A stretch of DNA of 43,658 nt. Origin: Companilactobacillus mindensis DSM 14500. GTDB lineage: Bacteria > Bacillota > Bacilli > Lactobacillales > Lactobacillaceae. Position 1 is the stretch's first letter. Each line of letters starts with the position of its first letter. Position numbers and translations under genes: made by a program. Below are positions 7,974 to 14,785 of this stretch, one piece after another. The notes under the pieces are model-generated. The model was not told the origin of the DNA. It saw nothing but the letters and a program-made list of their open reading frames with translations, and did no database searches. The DNA is taken from NCBI RefSeq assembly GCF_001434275.1, contig NZ_AZEZ01000025.1, positions 1 to 43,658 of the forward strand. Reading direction: 5' to 3'.

Positions 7974-9486
7974 TAATCTCACCTATCAAAGTTTTTCTAT
8001 CAATTTTTCCATTTTTACTAATTGGCAATTGTTTTACAAACTTCAACACATTGGGAATCATATATTCCATTGTCGTCTCTTTGAGTGAATCTTTGATCTC
8101 TGTAGCCAAATCACTTTGATCATCGTCGTTAAATTCATTTTCAAGTACGATACAAGCAATCATTTTGCTGACTTGTTTCTTATTGTTATACAGAGGTACG
8201 GTACACGATTGTTTAACTTGTTTTAGATTGCCCAGCATTGAGTCAACTTCTTCAAGTTCGATTCGGTAGCCGTGCATCTTGATTTGGAAATCAGTTCGAC
8301 CGTGGTAATACAACAACCCATCTTCAGCCACACTGACCATGTCGCCGGTGTGATAAAATCTCTTGCCGTCGATCTCTTCAAAAGCCTTAGCCGTTTGCGT
8401 AGGGTTATTCAAGTATCCTTTAGAAACATCCGGTCCACTGACCAAAAGTTCTCCAGTCATACGACCAGTTTTTTCATCAACGGAACCGATAATCTTGTGG
8501 TCCATGTTGCCCTTCAAATAACCGATTGGAAGTCGATCATATTTGGCCAAAGCCGCTTGGTCGATTTTGATTGATGTAATGGCAACTGTATTTTCAGTTG
8601 GACCATAAGTGTTGTAAAGTTCTGCATCAGGGAATTTCTTCAATAATTTTTGCGCCGTGGCATGAGTCAACTCTTCACCACAGAAGATGAATTTGTTCAA
8701 TTGTGGCATATGTTCAGCATCGAAACCTCTGAACAAGAGACACATTTCAAAGAATGATGGCGTTGAGACCCAAGTGTTGAAATCTGAATCAACAATGGCT
8801 CCTTGCAGCTTACCAAAGTTCTTAGTCGTCTCTTTATCCACAACGTTTAAAGTCACACCGCTCATCAGTCCTGGATAAATATCAAAAACTGAAAGGTCAA
8901 ATGAGAATGGTGCTTGCAATAACATATTCATCTCAGCTGAGTAATTGAATTCCTTTTCCGCCCAGCTGGCGAAATCCAAAATATTATTGGTACTGATTTG
9001 AACCCCTTTAGGAGTACCAGTCGTTCCCGATGTAAAGATGATATAGAAGTCATCATCAGGACCTACGCTGCGATTGCTATCATAAATATTATTGTCTGAA
9101 GCCAAAACTTCTTTTAATTCTGTTTTGGTTACTTGAGGTGTATCGACGCCAAAATCTTCAATGTCGCTCCAATTCAAGATCAAGGCTGGTTCAGCTACAC
9201 TGTTGATTTGAATAACTCGTGAAGGATCTGATCCGTCATCAACTGGAATGTATGGGTGACCGGCTTTGATGGAACCTAAGAACATCACTAACATTTCAAA
9301 TTGTTGACCGCCGAAGATGATCAGCGGACTCTTAGCAGGCAAGAATTTTTCTTGCAAGAAACTGGCAATCCGATCAGAGGCTTGGAGCAATTCTTGATAT
9401 GTATGCGTCTCTTCACCATTCTTGTAGCAAATTTTATCTGGTGCTTGTAATGCGGTAGTGGTAATTTTTTCAATGATTGTATTCAT
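7966..9486 (-). CDS. dltA: D-alanine--D-alanyl carrier protein ligase DltA
   Basis: 506-residue adenylating enzyme that activates D-alanine with ATP and loads it onto DltC. The ANL-superfamily motifs are present: FTSGTTGTPKGVQIS (P-loop), ELYNTYGPTENTVA, YHTGD, and KMHGYRIELEEVD, with the catalytic C-terminal Lys in SKNGKIDRKTL. The ribosome site is AAGGGAA. It follows dltX by 18 nt and overlaps dltB. Its length is normal for the family. Confidence 0.96.
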   Translation of the reverse strand: MNTIIEKITTTALQAPDKICYKNGEETHTYQELLQASDRIASFLQEKFLPAKSPLIIFGGQQFEMLVMFLGSIKAGHPYIPVDDGSDPSRVIQINSVAEPALILNWSDIEDFGVDTPQVTKTELKEVLASDNNIYDSNRSVGPDDDFYIIFTSGTTGTPKGVQISTNNILDFASWAEKEFNYSAEMNMLLQAPFSFDLSVFDIYPGLMSGVTLNVVDKETTKNFGKLQGAIVDSDFNTWVSTPSFFEMCLLFRGFDAEHMPQLNKFIFCGEELTHATAQKLLKKFPDAELYNTYGPTENTVAITSIKIDQAALAKYDRLPIGYLKGNMDHKIIGSVDEKTGRMTGELLVSGPDVSKGYLNNPTQTAKAFEEIDGKRFYHTGDMVSVAEDGLLYYHGRTDFQIKMHGYRIELEEVDSMLGNLKQVKQSCTVPLYNNKKQVSKMIACIVLENEFNDDDQSDLATEIKDSLKETTMEYMIPNVLKFVKQLPISKNGKIDRKTLIGEINE

Positions 9487-9504
9487 ACTATTCCCTTCTT
9501 CCTG

Positions 9505-9654
9505 CTAAAACTCGTTATAAATAAACTTGGCACTTCCGACACCGTTGTATCCATAAATATATAAAAGGACTACGAATATAGCGAAAAATACAACTGTTTT
9601 TATAATAAAAACCGTGACGGGTTTCTTTAAAAAAACTAGAAGACTATTTTTCAT
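9505..9654 (-). CDS. dltX: Teichoic acid D-Ala incorporation-associated protein DltX
   Basis: 49-residue membrane peptide opening the dlt operon. It starts MKNSLLVFLKKPVTVFIIK, has one hydrophobic span (about 14-35) and ends in GVGSAKFIYNEF. That tail resembles the conserved C-terminal motif of DltX, thought to carry D-alanine-related chemistry at the outer face. GAGGTG lies 6 nt before the ATG. It is read from the sequence directly, being short enough to be missed by a length cut-off. Confidence 0.88.
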   Translation of the reverse strand: MKNSLLVFLKKPVTVFIIKTVVFFAIFVVLLYIYGYNGVGSAKFIYNEF

Positions 9655-9695
9655 AATTTACACCTCACTGAAAAAAGTTTGCTTATGCGGAAACT

Positions 9696-9724
9696 ATCTA
9701 ACCATTCAAGATAAATGGTGTCAA
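9696..9724 (-). promoter_or_regulatory. dlt operon promoter with palindromic spacer
   Basis: TTGACA (9719-9724), 17-nt spacer, TTAGAT (9696-9701), placed 42 nt before the dltX start. The spacer contains ACCATT-N7-AATGGT (9701-9719), an inverted repeat that could be an operator. The regulator is unknown. Confidence 0.6.
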
Positions 9725-9729
9725 ACCAA

Positions 9730-10534
9730 AATCTAGAGCTAAATAAATCGATATTATTTTTTCTATATCACCTGTATAAACATTATAATAAAAATTGTGA
9801 CTATACTATTTAACTTTTTTGTAAAAAAATGTTGTCTTTTTTGACCAAAACCAGTATTTACAAGGGATTTCATCATATCTGTTTAAACAAATTAATTATA
9901 ATTAATACGCTTATTTTTTTCAAAATATACGCTCCGTAATGAATTCCACTGATAATTGGCTTTTCGCCAAGTCGTCTTTTCCTTGTCATGACGGCCCGAA
10001 TCAATTAACGGTTATCATTATTGAGCGTGGATAATCAAAAGTAAATAATTGATCGTCACAATTACTAAAGTGTTAGTCTCATGTGACAGTTTTGTAAGAT
10101 AATACGCTTACATACCGAAATAATGGATTCTTGATTATTTTGCTTCAATAACATAAATAACTTATTTAATTGCTAATTATCTATTTTGTTTTGAAGAATT
10201 AAAAAAAATGAACCTTCAAATGAAGGCTCATTTTTATATTGGATTATTTATTATTGGTCACAAATCCTCGATCCATTCGCATAATTCAATTCTCATTTTG
10301 TGGCTTTAATATGGCATTTATTGATTAAATATTATATGAGATTTTAAAATTTATGTCTCTTTTTTAAAAATTGGAGCATTTTTTATAAATTTTCAAGGTC
10401 TAAAAATTATTCCAGTTTAGATAAAAATTATTTATCAATAGCGATACAATCTGTCTGTTTTATTTTGGTAAACTTTAAGCATGGAATAGGTCTGAGTAGG
10501 CCCATCAACAATTATGAATAAAGGGGGACAACTA
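9730..10534. other. Gene-free region between the dlt promoter and the WxL gene
   Basis: No gene of usual size on either strand. Inverted repeats include TGTAAG-N8-CTTACA (10093-10112), GTCACA with GTGAC (about 10050-10087) and TTGGC/GCCAA near 9957-9971. A strong terminator at 10205-10236 belongs to no visible CDS. A 31-codon ATG frame from about 9939 lacks a ribosome site. Confidence 0.5.
10203..10240. terminator. Orphan bidirectional terminator
   Basis: CCTTC pairs with GAAGG around AAAT, extended by ATGA/TCAT, with eight A before and five T after. Neither flanking gene is transcribed into it: dltX runs away on the minus strand and the WxL gene starts 300 nt downstream on the plus strand. 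Confidence 0.8.
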
Positions 10535-11371
10535 ATGAAACTACTTAAAAATATTGTTCGATTATTAGCCTTAGTTAGCCTTAGTTTGTCCGTTACCCCT
10601 TTAACAACAGCTAAAGCCGTTACTAATACACCGATCCAAGTTACTAAAGATACTGCTAGTTCATCTTCATCATCTCTTGGTATTACTACTAAACCAATTG
10701 CCGAAACTGAAAGTTTATCCGCCACAGCCGAGGATACAACTACAACTAACTCTGACGACCCAAATACTTCTAACGTTAGTGTTACCGTTCTTTCAGGTAT
10801 TCTAACTTTAGAAGCTGTTCCTGACTTTAATTTCGGTTCTATGATGCAAGGTACGATTGCCCCTTTGAAGACTAACACCGTCGATACTTCCGAATTCAAT
10901 ACCGAAGGAACAAACGCCACAGCTTCTAAAGAGGGTAACGACGCCGGTTTGCTTGAGGTCATCGATTCCAGAAACGATATGAAGACAATGCCTGGATTTA
11001 CTTTATCGGCTTCGATCAGTAAATTAAATCCCACTGTTGCTAATTCTACCGACGATAGTTTGAGAGCTATTTTACGTCTCAGTTCGATGCCTTTGCTCAA
11101 CAGTGAAAACGTCAATGTTTCTAATTCTTCTAAGGATCTCACGACTGAAAAAACAACCATCGATAGTGGCAAAACTGGCAATGAGAACACAATGGCCGTT
11201 ATGGCTTTGGATGCCGGTTCTTACAACGGTGGCGTCATTAAGGCTAACTTCAACACACCTGATTCAGCTAGTCTGGAACTTCCTGATGGCAAGGTTTCAA
11301 CTGAAGCATCAGCTAAGAAAATGAACTCGATCGTCACATGGACTTTGAGTGCTAAGCCAGTAGTTAAATAA
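10535..11371 (+). CDS. Secreted WxL-domain surface protein
   Basis: 278 residues from ATG 10535. I prefer this to an in-frame ATG at 10514 because AAAGGGGGA lies between the two. A Sec signal (MKLLKNIVRLLALVSLSLSV...TAKA) is followed by a low-complexity Ser/Thr-rich stretch (about 35-80) and a C-terminal WxL domain. The domain opens SGILTLEAVPDFNFG and ends ITWTLSAKP-like (IVTWTLSAKP). The first WxL signature is altered: GFTLSA has Phe where Trp is usual. WxL proteins bind peptidoglycan non-covalently. Here it stands alone, without the DUF916 and LPXTG partners of typical WxL clusters. The substrate or partner is unknown. Confidence 0.85.
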   Translation: MKLLKNIVRLLALVSLSLSVTPLTTAKAVTNTPIQVTKDTASSSSSSLGITTKPIAETESLSATAEDTTTTNSDDPNTSNVSVTVLSGILTLEAVPDFNFGSMMQGTIAPLKTNTVDTSEFNTEGTNATASKEGNDAGLLEVIDSRNDMKTMPGFTLSASISKLNPTVANSTDDSLRAILRLSSMPLLNSENVNVSNSSKDLTTEKTTIDSGKTGNENTMAVMALDAGSYNGGVIKANFNTPDSASLELPDGKVSTEASAKKMNSIVTWTLSAKPVVK

Positions 11372-11381
11372 CAATTATTCT

Positions 11382-11418
11382 CCTCAATATTCGTATTATG
11401 AATATTGAGGATTTTTTA
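11382..11418 (+). terminator. Terminator of the WxL gene
   Basis: CCTCAATATTC pairs with GAATATTGAGG, followed by ATTTTTTATT, 11 nt after the stop codon. Confidence 0.92.
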
Positions 11419-11546
11419 TTATGCACAAGAGGTTACGTTCTGTTGCACGTTTGTGCTGCATATTTAATGAAAAACATAATTGCGTCCCAAATTTTATTTT
11501 TTTATAAAAAATTTTGCCAATTTCAGTTTTTTTGAGTCTCAATTAT

Positions 11547-11556
11547 TGTTTAAACA
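11547..11556. promoter_or_regulatory. HutC-type GntR operator candidate before the SGNH gene
   Basis: TGTTTAAACA is a perfect palindrome matching GTnTAnAC, the known operator form of HutC-subfamily GntR regulators. It overlaps a possible promoter, TTGTTT (11546-11551) with a 17-nt spacer to TTAAAT, 49 nt before the gene. The neighbouring GntR at 12731 is the likely binder. Confidence 0.5.
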
Positions 11557-11604
11557 TGTTATTATTAATTAAATAAGTCATTCACTGCAAAGAAGGTTCA
11601 GCTT

Positions 11605-12666
11605 ATGATCACAACTACTACTTGGCAACACAACTTCACTAACTACACTTGTCTCAACGATATCAACCAATCTGATCGACAATATTTAAAAATTTTACAA
11701 CCTATTGCTGCCAAAAGAATCAGATTACAGCTAAATAATTTGTTCGATGAAATTCCTTTAGAGGTTACCAGCTTGAAAATATTCTCTGAACCTGGCCATC
11801 AAAAAAGCGTCACTATGAATGACAATGATTCCTTTCAAATCGAACCCCATCTTAAAGTTTGGTCTGATTGGATAGATTTAACCGTCCCTGCTGGCAGTTT
11901 CTTGAACATCGAACTGATATCACCTAACCAAGCAATCCACACCGCCGGCTTAACTATTTCTAATGCTTTAGTAAAAACTGCCGTAACTGATCCTAAAATC
12001 GCCAAGTATTTCTTTGGCATCTCGGGAATCCAAGTTGAGACTAAAGAATCCTTCAAACGGCTAGCCTTCTTCGGTGACTCTTTAACTAATCAAGGCAACT
12101 TCAGTGCTCCTTTGGCTGTCGATTTGGAAAATAACTTTCAGGTGATGACTGCTAACTTTGGTATCTCAGGCAATCGCTTGTTGCGCCCAGGCCACAGTAC
12201 TTCTAAGTGGTCTGATAGTTTTGGCGAAGCTGGATTGAGCCGTTTTGACCATATGCTAGTTGAGTATCGTCCCGATATTATTATTTTTATGGAAGGTATA
12301 AATGACCTCTTTCATCCTGGCACTGGTTCACCAATGAGCGAACTGCCATCCGCTAAAGCTATTATTCAAGCAATCTATCAACTGAAGGCCAAATGTCGCC
12401 AATTCAATATCACCTTTGTCCCTATGACGATTACCCCAGCTAGTAATAACTCCGGTTGGTCAGCCCAAAAAGAAGCCTTACGTTTGACGGTCAATCAAGC
12501 CATCTTACAGCTACCTCATGTTATTGATGTTGCGTCATTAGTTGATGAAAATGGTGGTCTCAAACCCGAATATGACTGTGGCGATCACCTTCATCTTTCT
12601 CAAATTGGTGGTCAAGTCGTGGCCAGACACATTAAAGAACAACTGATCCGCAAGAAAATGATTTAA
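11605..12666 (+). CDS. SGNH/GDSL-family hydrolase
   Basis: 353-residue esterase-like protein with no signal peptide, so probably cytoplasmic. An N-terminal beta-rich domain (about 1-145) precedes an SGNH domain. Block I is FFGDSLTNQGN with nucleophile Ser159, block II Gly is in FGISGNRLL, block III is EGINDLFHPG, and block V is DHLHLSQIGG with the catalytic Asp/His. This matches GDSL acylhydrolases that deacetylate sugars or small esters, but the substrate is not determinable. AGAAGG precedes the ATG. The gntR gene 64 nt downstream, with an operator-like palindrome in the SGNH promoter, suggests a small regulated unit for an acylated carbohydrate (inference). Confidence 0.85.
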   Translation: MITTTTWQHNFTNYTCLNDINQSDRQYLKILQPIAAKRIRLQLNNLFDEIPLEVTSLKIFSEPGHQKSVTMNDNDSFQIEPHLKVWSDWIDLTVPAGSFLNIELISPNQAIHTAGLTISNALVKTAVTDPKIAKYFFGISGIQVETKESFKRLAFFGDSLTNQGNFSAPLAVDLENNFQVMTANFGISGNRLLRPGHSTSKWSDSFGEAGLSRFDHMLVEYRPDIIIFMEGINDLFHPGTGSPMSELPSAKAIIQAIYQLKAKCRQFNITFVPMTITPASNNSGWSAQKEALRLTVNQAILQLPHVIDVASLVDENGGLKPEYDCGDHLHLSQIGGQVVARHIKEQLIRKKMI

Positions 12667-12693
12667 TATTTCTTCCTATATAGATTATCCTAA

Positions 12694-12709
12694 GGGCAAT
12701 ATTTTGCCC
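12694..12709. other. Small inverted repeat between SGNH and gntR
   Basis: GGGCAA, 4-nt loop, TTGCCC. There is no T run, so it is not a typical terminator. It could trim or stabilise the bicistronic mRNA. Confidence 0.35.
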
Positions 12710-12730
12710 AATTAAATTGGAGTGCTATTT

Positions 12731-13459
12731 ATGACTGAAACTATTGTTACTAACAAGGATATTTATCAAGAACTTAAAAGACGCGTCCTCAAGGGAAAAT
12801 ATAATATCAAAATGCGCTTACCTACTGAAGAAGAGCTTATTGATGAGTTCAATGCCAGTCGCTATTCGATTAGAAAAGCTATCAAACAGCTCTCTGACGA
12901 AGGTTTAGTTTACAGTGTCAAAGGTAAAGGCGTCGTTGTTTTGGAACAGACACCTCAAACTAATGAACTTAATTTGAGTTTGGATCAAGTCGACAGTTTA
13001 CAAGTTCTCAATTCAACCCATGATTTCGACCGCATCACACTCATTGCGGGCTTCCAACAGATCATTGTTGACGAAGCTCTCAGCCACAAAACTTCCTTTG
13101 CCGTAGGTATCCCCGTTTACGCTATCAAACGTGTTCGTCGTATCAATAATAAGAATGCTGTTTTAGATATCAACTATTTCAATGCCCAATTAGTTCCTGA
13201 CATCACTCCAGAAATTGCCAAAGGTTCGATCTATTCGTACATAAAGAAAACTCTGGGTATGAAAATTGCCATTCTCAAACGACAATTACGCTTCGAACGT
13301 GCCGGTCAAATCGACTACGAGCACCTCAATCTCGGAATCGATAATTGTGTCGGTAATATGGTCAGTTTTGCTTTCAATGATGATGGCCGTCAGTTCGAGT
13401 ACACTGAGTCGCACTTTATTCCTGATAACTTTATTTTTAATCAGATTTTGAAATTCTAA
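12731..13459 (+). CDS. GntR/HutC-family regulator with UTRA domain
   Basis: 242 residues from ATG 12731, with GGAG upstream; an in-frame GTG at 12722 overlaps that site. Residues about 8-72 form a winged helix with LPTEEELIDEFNASRYSIRKAIKQL, and the wing DEGLVYSVKGKGVVVLE. The remainder is a UTRA effector-binding domain typical of sugar-phosphate sensing. It is a distant paralog of the gntR at 13979 and of treR at 18756. It probably regulates the SGNH hydrolase ahead of it through TGTTTAAACA. Repeat copy C begins 29 nt after its stop codon on the same strand. The effector is unknown. Confidence 0.85.
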   Translation: MTETIVTNKDIYQELKRRVLKGKYNIKMRLPTEEELIDEFNASRYSIRKAIKQLSDEGLVYSVKGKGVVVLEQTPQTNELNLSLDQVDSLQVLNSTHDFDRITLIAGFQQIIVDEALSHKTSFAVGIPVYAIKRVRRINNKNAVLDINYFNAQLVPDITPEIAKGSIYSYIKKTLGMKIAILKRQLRFERAGQIDYEHLNLGIDNCVGNMVSFAFNDDGRQFEYTESHFIPDNFIFNQILKF

Positions 13460-13488
13460 AAAGGCAGCAAGGGCCTTTAGTTATTTTA

Positions 13489-13565
13489 TACTTCCCGTCT
13501 TCCATGGGATTTCGGTAGACATTGGAATGCAGTGAGAGCAACTACCTAAATCTCATTCCAGACTA
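13489..13565 (+). repeat. Structured interspersed element, copy C (internally deleted)
   Basis: 77-nt copy with the family ends (CTTCCCGTCTTCCATG and ATTCCAGACTA). The outer arms still pair in part (ATTTCGGTAG against CTACCTAAAT), and the GAGAGCAACT junction string is present. Both inner hairpins are missing. It lies in sense 3' of the gntR at 12731. Confidence 0.8.
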
Positions 13566-13621
13566 ATCAATTTTCATATTTCGTATATAATCGTAAGCAA
13601 TCAAAGCTAATAAAGAATAAA

Positions 13622-13784
13622 AATAGTTCTTTCTGAATCACAGTTACATACAATTATTTAGACAGAATAAAAGGCCATCCAAAAGAATTGGATGACCTTT
13701 TTAGTATTATTCTAAATAAAATATCTAAGTTATTAGAATCTAAAACCTTAATACTACTAATGAAAAACAAATAAAAAACCAACC
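13622..13784 (-). repeat. Composite tail of copy D
   Basis: Read on the minus strand, the sequence after copy D resembles the tail of copy F. It has an AT-rich spacer with GGTTTTTTATTTG and CATTAGTAGTATTAA, a hairpin AGGTCATCC/GGATGGCCT, then TCTAAATAATTGTATGTAAC and a GAACTA block. This makes copies D and F about 335-nt composite units. Confidence 0.7.
13671..13703. terminator. Hairpin GGCCATCC/GGATGACC between copies C and D
   Basis: GGCCATCC pairs with GGATGACC with one mismatch, with five T on the plus side and TTTT on the minus side. It lies between two convergent gntR genes and could serve both. The same hairpin recurs at 24525 and 32217. Confidence 0.7.
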
Positions 13785-13960
13785 TAGTCTGGAGTGAAAT
13801 CCCGGTGGATGCTCAGCCGTGGTAGTCTTATCTTACTTCGCGTACTTTGCGGAGTTAGATAACACCTCGAATTTGAGACAATTTGAACTTCAATTGGCTC
13901 AAATCGATGGTCACAGCGTTCCAGCAATCCACCGGGATTTCATGGAAGACGGCAGTGACC
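13785..13960 (-). repeat. Structured interspersed element, copy D
   Basis: Full copy on the minus strand. The outer stem TGAAATCCCGGTGGAT is perfectly paired. Hairpin 1 is ATTTGAG/CTCAAAT plus CAATT/AATTG with the conserved C/T mismatch. Hairpin 2 is TTATCT/AGATAA with loop AAAGTAC. It starts 18 nt after the stop codon of the gntR at 13979, in the same direction. Confidence 0.88.
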
Positions 13961-13978
13961 CTCGATTTGTTCCACTCT

Positions 13979-14710
13979 CTAGTAAGACTCAAAGCCAACG
14001 AGAGAAAAATGATTAGGTACATATTTGGTTTCTGTGCACTCAAACAAATTACCAAGGTCAGTATAGACGTAACGTTTCAAAACGCCGACACAATTTGCTT
14101 CCTTGAGATCTAACAATTCAGACTCTCTGTCGGAAACTGTCTCAACAGTTGAAACTGAACGGGCAGCAGCTATTTTGAAGATCTTCTCGTCACGGATATA
14201 TTGATAGATCGAACCTTGGGCATCATCGATCGATAGGCCCGGCAAATTCTCCTTACGGAAATAACTGAAATCAATTGCCATGGCACTGCCGTTGAAAATT
14301 CTCAATCGTTCAACATAGTAGGCCGTATCGCCGATACCAAAAGAAGTTCTTTTGGAAAGTTCATCATCGATCACGACTTCTTCAAAGTTCAAAACTTTAG
14401 TTGTCAGTTTTTTAATAAATTTGTTTTGTGGAAAGCTCATTAAATCTAGGAAACCAAAATGATTGGATGCCGAAAACATTACTCTATTATCAACAATCGG
14501 TTCCAAGACCACAACGCCACGACCCTTAACGGTGTAAACCAAGCCATCTTCCTGTAATTTTTTTAAAGCTCGGCGAATCGTATTTCTGGTAACGCTGAAA
14601 CGTTCTGAAAGGTCTTCTTCACCTGGCAAAATTGTTTTTGGTGGATAAACATTACTATCAATTTCACCTTTTAAGATGTGATATATATCTGAATATAAAT
14701 TTTTAGGCAT
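13979..14710 (-). CDS. GntR/HutC-family regulator with UTRA domain, next to treA
   Basis: 243 residues. The N-terminal winged helix has LPGEEDLSERFSVTRNTIRRALKKL and the wing EDGLVYTVKGRGVVVLE; the UTRA domain follows from about residue 85. It lies 75 nt downstream of treA on the same strand, separated by only a weak hairpin, so it may be cotranscribed. A GTATAAAC operator-like site in the treA promoter is its probable target. The locus also has a TreR at 18756, so this is a second regulator of the same type; what it senses is open. Repeat copy D lies in its 3' UTR. Confidence 0.85.
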   Translation of the reverse strand: MPKNLYSDIYHILKGEIDSNVYPPKTILPGEEDLSERFSVTRNTIRRALKKLQEDGLVYTVKGRGVVVLEPIVDNRVMFSASNHFGFLDLMSFPQNKFIKKLTTKVLNFEEVVIDDELSKRTSFGIGDTAYYVERLRIFNGSAMAIDFSYFRKENLPGLSIDDAQGSIYQYIRDEKIFKIAAARSVSTVETVSDRESELLDLKEANCVGVLKRYVYTDLGNLFECTETKYVPNHFSLVGFESY

Positions 14711-14761
14711 TTTTTCTCCTCAATTAATACTGCTTTCTAGTCTACTCTTTATTTGACAAGA

Positions 14762-14782
14762 ATAAAAAACACCCGCAGGTGA
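14762..14782 (-). terminator. Weak hairpin after treA
   Basis: CACC/GGTG with a 4-nt loop and six T on the minus strand, starting 4 nt after the treA stop codon. The stem is short, so partial read-through into gntR is likely. Confidence 0.4.
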
Positions 14783-14785
14783 ATT

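Noticed and set aside
9939-10034. 31-codon ATG frame upstream of the orphan terminator
   Set aside because: No ribosome site before the ATG; kept only as part of the candidate transcript region.
10435-11190. 251-codon minus-strand reading frame opposite the WxL gene
   Set aside because: It mirrors the WxL coding sequence, has no ribosome site and no domain; the plus frame has a signal peptide and WxL motifs.
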